In this document: positions 26,227 through 36,500 of the stretch, piece after piece
Numbering within the stretch: position 1 is the stretch's first letter
How the letters are laid out: every line of letters begins with the position of its first letter
Assembly: GCA_963845975.1 (NCBI GenBank)
Contig: CAWJUD010000002.1
Coordinates: forward strand, 2,046,001-2,110,000
Direction of reading: 5' to 3'
Source of the DNA: JBEKIK01 sp963845975
GTDB lineage: Bacteria > Planctomycetota > Planctomycetia > Pirellulales > Thermoguttaceae
DNA length: 64,000 nt
The notes under the pieces: model-generated
What the model saw: the letters and a program-made list of their open reading frames with translations, nothing else
What the model was told of the DNA's origin: nothing
Databases searched by the model: none
Position numbers and translations under genes: made by a program

Positions 26227-26985
26227 GTGGACGAAAACACACTCAATTCCCGCCTGAGCCGGATTTCTACCATCTGGACGCTATTGGGGAAGGCGCACCA
26301 CGAATCGGGTGTTAGCGCGGCAGATGCGCAGTCCGCCCTGATCCAGCGGTATCAAGGAGCGGTCTATCGCTACCTGCTAGGCGCTCTGCGCGACCCGGAC
26401 GCGGCTGATGAATTGTTCCAGGATTTTGCCTTGCGCGTGGTCCAGGGGGCCTTTCGCCGGGCCAATCCCGAGCGGGGACGGTTCCGCGATTACTTGAAAA
26501 CCACCCTGATCCATTTGGTGACCGACTACCAGAACCGGCTACGGAACAGGCCGGCTTCATTAGGTAAGACCTTTGACGAGCCTGCCGTACCGCCATCCGA
26601 TCCGGGCGCGGCCGACGAGCAGTTCCTGCAAAGTTGGAAAGAGGAACTCCTTGCCCGGGCTTGGGAATCGCTGGAAAAAGCCGAACGCCAAGGCGGCCAG
26701 CCCTATTACAGTGTTTTGCGGTTCCGGGCCGAGAACTCCGATGCCGTTTCGGCCGAAATGGCCGCGCGCCTCACTGAACAACTACAACCGGAACATCCTT
26801 TCACGGATACGGGAATTCGCAAGACGCTCGAGCGGGCGAAGATGCAATTCGCCGATCTGCTGCTGGAGGAGATTGCCCAATCGCTGGAAACTCCGACGGC
26901 AGAGGGGTTGGAACAAGAGTTAATCGACCTTGAACTGATGCCTCATTGCCGGGCTGCGCTCAAACGCCGGCGGAACAAGGACTGA
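26227..26985 (+). CDS. ECF-type RNA polymerase sigma factor, large planctomycete form
   Basis: A 252-residue protein with a GTG start. Region 2 is visible in LIQRYQGAVYRYLLGALRDP, DAADELFQDFALRVVQGAF and RGRFRDYLKTTLIHLVTDY. The C-terminal half is longer and less typical than usual region 4 (TEQLQPEHPFTDTGIRKTLE, then RAKMQFADLLLEEIAQSLE). Such atypical ECF sigma factors next to Ser/Thr kinases are common in Planctomycetota, and the kinase gene here is immediately downstream on the other strand. Target promoters are unknown. Confidence 0.8.
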   Translation: MDENTLNSRLSRISTIWTLLGKAHHESGVSAADAQSALIQRYQGAVYRYLLGALRDPDAADELFQDFALRVVQGAFRRANPERGRFRDYLKTTLIHLVTDYQNRLRNRPASLGKTFDEPAVPPSDPGAADEQFLQSWKEELLARAWESLEKAERQGGQPYYSVLRFRAENSDAVSAEMAARLTEQLQPEHPFTDTGIRKTLERAKMQFADLLLEEIAQSLETPTAEGLEQELIDLELMPHCRAALKRRRNKD

Positions 26986-27059
26986 TAGCAATGCCACTGT
27001 GAGTTTTCACCTATTGGCTGGTATTATGAAATTCAAATCCACAATGGATAAAAGCCGGC

Positions 27060-29660
27060 CTATGGCGGGGGTTTTTCAGCTTCTGAATCGGACTTCTTTA
27101 TGATTTCGATAGCCCCCCGCGTTAATTGGAGGGGCTCTTGGACGCCTATGGCGCTGGGCGACCCTGCAGCGACTTGTTCCAGATAATGCCGCCATGTTTC
27201 AAGTGTTTCCAGGGCCTTGCTGCGGCGAAGTGGATCGGTGTGATATACTCCGATGAAAGTCCACGTGCCCGCAAAATCTTTCCAGTAACGAGCCGTATCT
27301 CCGCAATCCGTCGTCAACCGCGTTAAGATCTCCTCTGCCTGGTCGATGGACGCCATGGCCGATGGAAAGCTTTTTTGTTCGTATTGCATCTCGGCAATGC
27401 GGATGTAGAGTTCCACCAGGGCTAACTGGTACTCGGTGACGTCGGGATTTTTCTGGGCCAAAGGCTCGAGAATGTCGCGCGACTTTTGGTACAAGTCTGC
27501 GGTCTCTACTCGCATCTTCTTCAGGTTCTCTCCCGACTCCAATCCATACCACATGCTGCCGTAGTCCAGATCGGCTTCCATGCGGTAACAGATGGCCCGC
27601 AGATAGCGCATGTCCAGGTCAGCGCGATCACTCTCCGCCAAGGCCTTGAAGAGGTCCGCTGCTTTCTCACTCCATTGCCGGCCCAGATCGCACCATTGCC
27701 GGACAAGATCGCAATCATTGTCGGCCCGCATCAGTTCCGCCTTGGCCAGTTTTGCCAGACTATAATACCCTTTGGCAAGGTCGCGACGGAGCTTGGGGTC
27801 GTCGCCGCTGCCGGGCGATTGCAGACGGATCGACTGCGCCTGTTCCAAGTGCTGTCGGGCATCATCGTAATTGCCGCGCTCCGTTTCCAGCAAACCGACG
27901 TTCATATGCGTGTTTGCCAACGTGCGGTGCGATTCCCGTTCATCGGGCGTCAGTGCCGCCAGGCGGCTGCGGACATCGATTGCCTTCCGGTATGCCTCCA
28001 AGGAAAGGTCGAGTTGCTGTTGTTTGTGTAATGCCATCCCAATGCGATTATGCGTGTCGCCAAGATACCTGAGCCGTTCGATATTCTCCGGATCGGCTTC
28101 AAGCAATCGCATTTGTATCTCCCGGGCTTTCTCGTAGGAGGACATGGCTTTTGCAGGCGAATCGATCTCCTCGGTGATCAACCCCACGCGAAAATGGGCC
28201 AGGGCCAATTCGTCATGCACGGTTTCATCACCCCCGCTTTGGACCAGGAACTTTTCGTAATAATCGCGTGCGCACTGCAAGAGATCTTTGCGGATTCGCT
28301 GCAAACCGGGCTGATTCAGCAAGGTCTCTTCGCTCACCCGCGTGAACAGGTCGTCGACGGCCTGCCGGGCCTGAAGCAGCGATTGCTCGCTATTCGCCAA
28401 GGCCCTCGAAGATCGCACGTAACCTGCCGTTGCGGCAATCAGGCCGAACAAGAGACACAGGACCGCGGCCAGGGCCGAGGTGGTCACCAGGCGGTTGCGG
28501 CCGCACCAACGGACCGTGCGTTCCAATGCGCTGACCGGGCGGGCCTGGATCGGCTTTCCGGCCAAGTAATGCCCCAACTCCTCGGACAGGGCCTTCGCGG
28601 TCTGGTATCGGCGCGCCGGCTCTTTTTGCAGACATTTCAGGCAAATCGTCTCCAAGTCGCGGGGAACATGGCCGTCGAGTTTTCGCGGGCTGACCGGGTC
28701 GTCCTGCATAACCTGCTTTAAAAGCATTTGCAAGCTGCCGCGGAAGGGGCGCTCGCCGGTCAACAGTTCAAAAAGAATTACGCCCATGGAATATACGTCG
28801 CTGCGCCGATCGGCCCCGTGAGCCAGCCCTTTTGCTTGTTCAGGCGACATGTAAGAGGGCGTGCCGAGGATCTGGCCGTCCATGGTCATGGTGGTCTCGC
28901 CGGCTTCCCGTTTGGCCAGCCCGAAGTCCATGATGTGCGGCTCCCCGCGGCGGTCGATCATGATGTTGCTGGGCTTCAGGTCGCGATGAATCACGCCTTC
29001 TTCGTGGGCATGGTGCAGGCCCTCGGTTATTTTGACGCACAAGGCGGCGCTATCACAGTATGCCATGTGCCGGCCGGACATCCACTTGTCCAGCGATAAC
29101 CCCTCGATAAAATCGGCGACGATATAGATACGTTTGCCTTCCAATCCCACTTCGTGAACGCTGACGATGTTCGGGTGCCGGAGTTGAGCTGCCGCCCGGG
29201 CTTCGCGGAGGAATTTTTCGATTTCTTCAGAGCCGAGCAGGCCCCGGTGGGGAATCTTCACGGCCACTGTCCGGTCGAGTTGGGTGTCTCGGGCCTTCCA
29301 AACCTCGCCAAAGCCTCCGGAGCCCAGTCGTTCGATCAGTTCAAAGCGCCCGATGCGTTCACCGATCTCCGCTCCGCTCCCTTTGGCGGCCGGTGAAGTC
29401 AAGGCCTCCGCGCCCACCCAGGCGATCTGGCTGCCGCATGAAGTGCACTGGATATGGTCCTGAGATTGACCGGCGGCCACGGCCACCAGGTCGAGACATT
29501 GAGGGCATCGCAGATGGAGTCCCATGGGCGCAGGAGGGGTCTTATCCGCCAGGCTGTCGTTCACGTTCTTGGCGGCGGAATCCAAACCGCACGCCTGCTC
29601 GGAGATCGAATCGATGCGCCGGATTGTGTTCGATAAGCGATGTTTAGAAATTTCGGCCAT
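27060..29660 (-). CDS. Ser/Thr protein kinase with zinc ribbon and TPR tail
   Basis: The 866-residue protein has an N-terminal CxxC zinc ribbon (residues about 50-80, CPQC and CTSCG), a PknB-like kinase domain (about 104-370): LGSGGFGEVWKA glycine loop, AVKIPH lysine, HRDLKPSNIM catalytic loop, DFGLAK, TPSYMSPEQAKG activation segment. One membrane helix follows (about 395-420, LAAVLCLLFGLIAATAGYVR), then extracellular TPR repeats over about 430-780 (YEKAREIQMRLL, YRKAIDVRSRL and similar). A membrane-bound signalling kinase of the planctomycete type. It is convergent with the ECF sigma gene, a common neighbour pair. Confidence 0.9.
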   Translation of the reverse strand: MAEISKHRLSNTIRRIDSISEQACGLDSAAKNVNDSLADKTPPAPMGLHLRCPQCLDLVAVAAGQSQDHIQCTSCGSQIAWVGAEALTSPAAKGSGAEIGERIGRFELIERLGSGGFGEVWKARDTQLDRTVAVKIPHRGLLGSEEIEKFLREARAAAQLRHPNIVSVHEVGLEGKRIYIVADFIEGLSLDKWMSGRHMAYCDSAALCVKITEGLHHAHEEGVIHRDLKPSNIMIDRRGEPHIMDFGLAKREAGETTMTMDGQILGTPSYMSPEQAKGLAHGADRRSDVYSMGVILFELLTGERPFRGSLQMLLKQVMQDDPVSPRKLDGHVPRDLETICLKCLQKEPARRYQTAKALSEELGHYLAGKPIQARPVSALERTVRWCGRNRLVTTSALAAVLCLLFGLIAATAGYVRSSRALANSEQSLLQARQAVDDLFTRVSEETLLNQPGLQRIRKDLLQCARDYYEKFLVQSGGDETVHDELALAHFRVGLITEEIDSPAKAMSSYEKAREIQMRLLEADPENIERLRYLGDTHNRIGMALHKQQQLDLSLEAYRKAIDVRSRLAALTPDERESHRTLANTHMNVGLLETERGNYDDARQHLEQAQSIRLQSPGSGDDPKLRRDLAKGYYSLAKLAKAELMRADNDCDLVRQWCDLGRQWSEKAADLFKALAESDRADLDMRYLRAICYRMEADLDYGSMWYGLESGENLKKMRVETADLYQKSRDILEPLAQKNPDVTEYQLALVELYIRIAEMQYEQKSFPSAMASIDQAEEILTRLTTDCGDTARYWKDFAGTWTFIGVYHTDPLRRSKALETLETWRHYLEQVAAGSPSAIGVQEPLQLTRGAIEIIKKSDSEAEKPPP

Positions 29661-29877
29661 GGTCAGCGCCTGTTACCGGAGATGGACCCGCAAAACAACA
29701 ATCCGCCGACTCCTCCTTTATAACTTGGCGGATCACCCGCTGCAAGTAGGGCTTGGAGCCGCGAAAAATTTGACTGGTTTTGCCCTGTGATGTGGGCGTC
29801 TCGCCTGCATTTTTTCAGGGCAGGCAAATCGCCTGGAGACACACCCTCAACCATCTGAAAAGATGATAATGATGTCC

Positions 29878-31287
29878 TTAGAATCGTCGTTCCAGTTGGA
29901 CCTGGACTTCGCTGTCAAAGGAGCGATTGTCGCCGGATGGCAATGGGAAGACTCCGCCCACCCGGCACAGGGTATGATTGGCGAACTCCAGATGCAGTCC
30001 CACGGTTAAATCGACGATGTCCACCCGGTTGGCGAAATTCGCAAACGTGAGCTGGAGTTGAGCAGGATAAACGGCTTGCTGCACAACGTCCGTATCTTGC
30101 AAGGTCGTAGTGTAATGGAATTCCAGCAGCGCGGCCAAACCCGTCAGCCCGCGGGCACATTGATTTCGATATAACCAATACCCGCCCGACAGGTCCAGGT
30201 ACAGCAAATTCTGCTCATTAAGAATTCCAAGTGGGCCTGAATTGACTATAGTCGAATTATTTACGCCTTGAAAATCGATGCGGTTGCCGTTGGCGGCAAT
30301 GTCGGCTTGGGCAAAACCTTGGTAAAAGTAACGGTCGTTTGGGGCACGCACAAAGCCCGCAAAGGGCAACAGATGGACTGCGTCGTTGTGCATGGTGAAG
30401 AAGGTGAATTTTGGCGACACCACGCTGACGAATCCTTGCGCGTCGCTGCCCGTGGGAGTATCGATGCCCAGTCCGACCGACACGGCAGTATCATCCGATT
30501 CATAGAGAGAGCGTTTGACGATCACGGCAAGGTTGCCGGTACTGCCCCCCGATACGCCGAATTCGGGCGTGAGAAAATTGGTCTCACCCGCCAAAGGCAT
30601 GCGTAATTCCACCGACCAACAGCGATTCAGAAGTGTCTTTTCCAAGCAGAAAGTATAGCGATCAACGGAAAAACTTCTCTCAGTATAGCTAAAAGAATTT
30701 GGCAGTGCATTCATGTCCAAACTGTTTTCAAAATGGTTGTATAGGAGGAAGACCCGGTCCTGAGGCAAGGCGTTGTCGTCTTCCGCGACTTTTACCCGGC
30801 GGCTGGCAGCGGCCAAGGGTAGATCGGCAAAGGCGGAAAACGGCGGCCCAAGGGTAGTGGCTGCACTCACGCTTCCGCCCATGTTGTTAAACAGATCGCC
30901 AAACATGTTGGGCGTGCCGGCCAGGTGTTCGACCGGAGGCGCATTGCCGCCAAATATGGATGACACCGGATTGGGTGGCGGCGTTCGCACTTCGGACGGA
31001 CGCGATGGAGCTTCGGCATAAGGGCTTACCGGGGGTTTTGCCGGCGGGGTCTTGGATTTGGTCGGAGTCTTGGGGCTGGTTGCCGGTGGCAGAACCGCGG
31101 GCGCCTTTGTGCTTTGATTCGCCTGGGCGACGGGGTCATCTGAAACCATTACGAACGCGGAACTCAAATCATCGTACCGGTCACGGACCTGTGCCTCATC
31201 GGCCCGGGCAACTCTGGCAATTCCCAGTAAAACTACTACCGTAATTAACCCACAAATGGGCCTAAACTGGCAAGACAATACCCTCAT
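29878..31287 (-). CDS. exported outer-membrane beta-barrel-like protein
   Basis: A 469-residue protein with a signal peptide (LITVVVLLGIARVARA, cleavage near residue 29), a Pro-rich low-complexity region (about 60-120, many PP and TPTKSKT words) and a C-terminal half rich in alternating polar/hydrophobic strands (LGIDTPTGS, FLLYNHFENSLD, LYLDLSGGYWLY) ending in Phe (QVQLERRF), as expected of an outer-membrane barrel. The family is not identified. Nothing indicates a specific solute. Confidence 0.65.
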   Translation of the reverse strand: MRVLSCQFRPICGLITVVVLLGIARVARADEAQVRDRYDDLSSAFVMVSDDPVAQANQSTKAPAVLPPATSPKTPTKSKTPPAKPPVSPYAEAPSRPSEVRTPPPNPVSSIFGGNAPPVEHLAGTPNMFGDLFNNMGGSVSAATTLGPPFSAFADLPLAAASRRVKVAEDDNALPQDRVFLLYNHFENSLDMNALPNSFSYTERSFSVDRYTFCLEKTLLNRCWSVELRMPLAGETNFLTPEFGVSGGSTGNLAVIVKRSLYESDDTAVSVGLGIDTPTGSDAQGFVSVVSPKFTFFTMHNDAVHLLPFAGFVRAPNDRYFYQGFAQADIAANGNRIDFQGVNNSTIVNSGPLGILNEQNLLYLDLSGGYWLYRNQCARGLTGLAALLEFHYTTTLQDTDVVQQAVYPAQLQLTFANFANRVDIVDLTVGLHLEFANHTLCRVGGVFPLPSGDNRSFDSEVQVQLERRF

Positions 31288-31434
31288 GATGTCCCCCCCG
31301 CTATCGATTAATTAATTGACCCCGATTCTACTAATACACCTCTCTATTATCGACGCGAGGACTTTGCAGACTTTAGGAGTTATAGGTAATTTGCCGCCTT
31401 CATAACCGCCAGTGATGATTCTTATCTAAGCAAA

Positions 31435-31478
31435 AAGCCAAGAGCGGACTGCATTACGCCGCATTCCGCTCTTGGCTT
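31435..31478 (-). terminator. rho-independent terminator of the 31513 gene
   Basis: Perfect 14-bp arms AAGCCAAGAGCGGA (31435-31448) and TCCGCTCTTGGCTT (31465-31478) enclose 16 bases. On the minus strand the stem is followed by TTTTT. It begins 35 bp after the stop of the gene ending at 31513, which is transcribed on the same strand. Confidence 0.85.
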
Positions 31479-31512
31479 ATATCGTTATGGGCGGTCGCCC
31501 CTTTGGTATCGA

Positions 31513-33103
31513 CTATTCGGCATCCGTCTTGCGGTATAACTCCCAACCGTGGCTGGTGTGGGTGAACTCATACTTACCGCTTTGAAGCGAGTAGTGTGCA
31601 ACGCCGAATCCCTCGCCATGATCGAATTTTATTTCCCAGGCGCGGTCTGTTGGCAGCTCGAGGTACTGGCCGGTAGGCAGTTGCGTAGTCTCGCTATTGA
31701 GCAGGAAGGGCATGGTCACGCCGTTCTCCGCTGGATTGGACACGATCAAGGAAGCCGTCGCCGATGAAACCATGGGAAGGGGTGGTTCGGGGTAGATTGG
31801 GGCTGGAGGCACGGCCGGTTCGGGGTAGGAGCCGTAGGCATAACCGTAATCGGGGACCGCTCCGTAGCCATTGCCGTAACCGGCGGCTACCAGAGCCTGT
31901 TGGATTACTGCAATGATCCCCTCAGCAACCCCAAGATCGCCTTGTCCCGGAACGCCCGGATCCTGGGGATTCGTCTTCTTGATTATGTCATTCCACTTCT
32001 TGACGTCGTCAAGTGTGTTTAAGAGGCTGTCGGTAACCGGCCCCGGCGGGAACTTCTTCAGGGCGTCCTCGAGGTCCTTGACCTTCTTGTCGTCCAGCGG
32101 GCCGGCCTTCTGGCCATCCTGCACGAGTTGTGCGGCTTTCAAGTATGCGTCTAGTACGTCTTTCAATTGCTGATTTGTATTTGGGTCGTTGATCAAGTTT
32201 TGCAGCGCCGTGAAATCCCCGTTCTTGGCGTCGTTTAAAGCGTCTTGAACCTTTTGCGGATCAAGGCCGGCTCCTGCGGCTATACCCTTTACAATTAGCT
32301 CCAGCCCTCCAAGGATCTGATTCAATTCATTATTCTGCTCGTCCTCGTAATTATACGTGTCGCTGGCATCCGTGTTATTTACGCCTTGTGTCTCCCTGAC
32401 GCCGTCCTGGGTGCTGGCAAGTTGTTTCTGGGAGGTCATGAGCAGCGGTTGCGTTGAAAAGATGCCCGCAGTCGGCCATGGCTTAACCGGAATCATGGGC
32501 TTAACAGCGACCAGCGGTAGTGGTCTGGGTTGGGGTACTTTGATGTCTGTCTTAGGGATAAACAGGCTCCCACCCGGAATATTCTTTACGCTTGGGGAAA
32601 TGGTCCCCTTCGGATCGACGGCCAGTTTTGGCAGGGGCAATGCTGTGAAAGGTAGAGGCTTGATGTCCGCAGGACGGGACAGTTGGAAATTGCCGGAAAT
32701 TTTTGTCGCGGGGATCGTCTTGGCAATCCCGGGCTTGCAGCGGGAGCACTTTGCCGATGACCAGCGGCTGTTTTTGGAACGACTCTTGGCCGCTAGTCGT
32801 CACCGATGTGTTTCCGGCCTGTTGGGACTGGCTATTATTCGCTACCGTGCCCATAAACAAGCCGGTGATTGGTTTTGCCTGAAGCATTACGCCGCCAGTG
32901 GGCATCGCCATATTGACAGGCGCACTCTTGGCTGTGAATGATGCAACCGTGCTCACACCACCACTGGTGGGGGCAGCCTGCTGAATTAATCCGTTCTTTG
33001 CTTTGGATTGGACGAACAGTCCTTTGCCGTTACCTGCCATAACGTTGGCTGAGAACGCGTAAAGGACAATAATCGCTAACGTGACATGGCATAAACGTTT
33101 CAT
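31513..33103 (-). CDS. exported protein of unknown function, interrupted by a frameshift
   Basis: The N-terminal part starts at MKRLCHVTLAIIVLYAFSAN with a signal peptide (AFSANVMA) and runs to about 32740, where the frame changes. The other frame continues as KPGIAKTIPATKISGNFQLS and ends at 31513. Repaired, the product is about 528 residues. It has Pro/Lys-rich repeats (KPMIPVKPWP), an acidic helical middle (LNQILGGLELIVKGIAAGAG, LDDVKKWNDIIKKTN) and a Tyr/Gly-rich stretch (GYGNGYGAVPDYGYAYG) before a small beta-rich C-terminus. No family is recognised. A terminator follows. Confidence 0.65.
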
Positions 33104-33567
33104 GACATTTCTCCTTGTTTGGAAAGTAGTAATTGGGGGTAAATGGGGGGTGAAATTTTTTGCGAGTTGGTTGTTATTGTCATGGTGGATTGTGCAAGGC
33201 CTTGCTTTTTCAGTCGCTTTCTCATCCCTTCACATCTAATACTGCGTTTCAGACTTTTGTGACCGGTTATTTTTCCGCCTGTGATTTTCGAGTAACCTAG
33301 AATATGCCGGCGATGCCACTAATTGTGGGGTGGGGGGCTGTTTTTGCTACACCCGGGCTAATGCACGAATCAGGGCATGATTACATGGTGTATTCGATGA
33401 GAAAAGAGGAATAGAGGGAGAGGAATTAAGGAGGAACAGGCGACCGGGTGGCCTAGGGAGGTAAACGCCCCCGGCCACCCGGCTCTATATACTTTCGCTT
33501 TATGTTCTTTGAGCCTACCTGCCAGTTATATAGCCATAGATTCTATTGGCTGGAGGATCTCATCCTT
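33104..33567. other. 464-bp spacer with hairpin
   Basis: The spacer between the exported gene and the giant gene. It includes the promoter side of the 33103 gene (no clear -35/-10 seen). The best structure is an inverted repeat at 33444-33482 (separate entry). No coding frame is supported. Confidence 0.5.
33444..33482. repeat. 10-bp inverted repeat downstream of the giant gene
   Basis: CCGGGTGGCC (33444-33453) and GGCCACCCGG (33473-33482) are perfect complements. It lies 86 bp after the giant gene's stop. No U-run follows on the minus strand, so transcription termination is only possible. Confidence 0.5.
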
Positions 33568-36500
33568 TCACTTGCGATGATCTTCCAGTTGTCTTCGCAT
33601 CTGTGCGGCTTGTCCGTAAACGTCGCCGAAACGGGCGGGCCAACCGGTGGTTTCCAACTGGCGGAGAGTCGCCTCGGCCTCGTCCCATTGCTTTAGATGG
33701 ATCTGTGCGGCGGCAAGCTTCAGCAAGCCCGTCGGTTCCAGGGAGCGGAGTTTCGCCACTTGTTGCCAGCAGGCGGCCGCTTCCGGCCAGCGGTTTTGAT
33801 TTTGACGAATTTCGGCCAGCAGGGCGTGGCTTTCCGATTCATTGGGCAAGACCTCAACGATTGAGGTGTATGCCCGCTCTGTTTCCTTGCCCTTGCCCAT
33901 AGAATCGTATCGCTTGCCAAGATCCTGATATAGCTTGATGTCGCGTCGCGAAAGTTGGACGGCCTGGAGCAATTGCTCGACCGCGCCCGCCTTATCGCCT
34001 TGTTTATCGTAACAGTCGATCAGTTGCTGATAGGTTTCGGTATCGTTCGGCTGTAGTTCGCATGCCAGTTTTAGTTGGGCGATTGCCTTGGCATATTGTT
34101 GCTTTTCCGCGAATATCTGGCCGATCGCCTTGCGTACGATTGGATTTTGCAGACCTGTCTCGGTGCATTGTTTGTCCAGTTCGACAACGAAGGCGTCCAG
34201 GTCGGGCGATTGGCGGAGGACTTGTTTGAGAGATTCGAGGGCCCCTTTGCGCTGATCGATGCGCGGCCCCCAACTGATGATCGCCCCGCAGGCTGCATCG
34301 ACCGCCTCGGCCGTTTTTTTCAAGCCCGCGTAGGCCTGGGCCATTTTTCCGTAATAATCCGAGAGCGTGCCGTTGCCTATGCCGCGGCGTAGCCGGGTCC
34401 GCTGGTGCAAGGGAATCAGCTCTTTATAGTATGCCACTGATTGCTCGTAGAGTTGGTTTTCCAGGCAGCTTGCCGCCAGGGCGGCCATGGCCGGTTCGTT
34501 CCAGCGGTTTGCCTCGTGGAAATAGGCGTCGGTTTGTTTGAGCAGTTCCGCCAGTTCGGCCGGGCGATTGGTGCAGAAGTAAGCGTGCATCAGCCACACG
34601 CGATATTGCATGTTGTCGGGCCGGCGCTCGACCAGCGGCAAGAGTATGGGAATGGATTCGCCCTGCCGATTTTGCTTATGCAGGAATTGCACCAACTGCG
34701 ATTGGCCCGATTCGTCGAGGACCTGTTCATGATAGGCATTAAGGAGAATTTCGATGGCCCGATCGAAGCGATGCAAGCCATGATACAAATACTGGGCAAT
34801 ATACACCACCGCCGCCGAGGATTTCTTTTGCTGGGCGAGCACTTCAACGGCGGTTTTCGCGAAGGAATCGGTCTTTTCAGCCCAGAAGTGATTGGGATTG
34901 CCGTAATCCATGCGGTAAATGGTGGCGTTATGCACTTGCCTGGATTCCAGATCGCGGCGCAATTCAGCGGTGACGATCCCGAGTAATCGCTCTTCAAGAT
35001 TGCCGAGGTCCTTGACTTCCATGCGCCAATCGGCGATTTTCCAGCCGAATTGGTTCCAGGAGTCCATGTTGTTCAGCCGGAACCAGGCCGGCTCGTGCTC
35101 CACCCGTTCGATCAAAAACGCCAAAGCGTCGCGCGGTCCGGCAACTGTGTGCAAGGCGTCGGCCACCTGATTGACGGACGATTGATAATGGTTGGTTTGC
35201 AGTTTAAGGACTTCCGGCAGGCGTTTCAGGGCGAAGGTTTTAATATCTTCGGCCGCGGATGGCATTTTTTTATCGTGCGCGGCGTTATATATGCCGCATA
35301 GACGGCCGATCAGGGCCGCGCGGTGATTTTCGTTGCCCGAGTCAAGTTCAGTTTGGATTTTTTGCTCCGCGGCTCGGTAAAGCGTTGCCGCGTTGCCCAA
35401 CGACACGTCGCCGTCGTTGCGGATGGCGTTTTCGTACAGTTCGTAAAGCCGCTCGATAAGCCAATACGTTTGCTGCCGGTTGCAAGGATGCCGAAGTTGA
35501 TCCTGCAATACTTTTTCTCCGCGATCGTAGTGCCGTGTTTGTTCCAAGTAGGAAACGAACGTTCCCAGGGCCTCGTTGGCGGCCGAGGGAAGAACTCCAT
35601 TAAGAGCGTTTTGATATTCATCGAGCGCCGACTGTAAAAGATCGATGGCCTGCTCGTGCCGGGAATAACTCCAATAAGCGATGGCCAGGCGGTGAGCGAT
35701 GTGCAGTCGATCGAGCGAGCCGGGCGCAGCCCCCTGATGCAGCGTTTGCAACTGCCGCAGTTGTTCTGCGGCCAGTTTGTCGTTTGAAATCGCGCCCAGT
35801 GAAGAAAGAAAATCGGCCATCAGTTTCTGTTCGCCTGCCGACCACTGCCGCTTGAAGGCCCGTTGCATGGCCTGAAGAGCCTTGTCGGCGTGCGGGCCGG
35901 GCTGGTTTTTAAGTTCGGCCGCCCGGCGTTCGACCAGAAGTTCCAGCATATCGAGGGTGCGTTGGTCGATTTCGGTTTTCGCCCGATCGCGGACTTTCAC
36001 CAAATGCTCGATAAGCGAGTCGGCCGTGGCTTCATCGCGGATTTCGCCCAGGACCGAGCCCATGTTTTGCAGGAACGGATAAACTAGTTCCGCGGTATGC
36101 CCCACCACGGCGTCAGCCATCCCGGTCAGCAATCGGAAATCGCGCGTGGCTACATAGAACTCGCGGAGTTGCCACAAATAGTTCTGCGGATTGCCCGATT
36201 TCTCGAACAGCGCGGCAAAAACCAGCAGGACTTCTTTATCCAGTTCGCCCGGCGGATGAGCGTTGCCATATTGCCAAGGCCTGAGTTTTTGCGAGAGCCA
36301 GTTGCTCAGCCGCCATTCTTCGTTTGATTTATAGGAGGCCACAAGCGAGCGTTCGTAGAGTTCGCGGCGATTAAGGACCATGTACCAATTGGCCAGCGTG
36401 CGATATTCACGCGGACCCAGTTCGTCGGAGGCCTCGATGGTTTCAAAGAGTTTGACGGCTTCAGCGATTTTTCCCTGCTCGGCCAGCAAGTATGCCAGCG

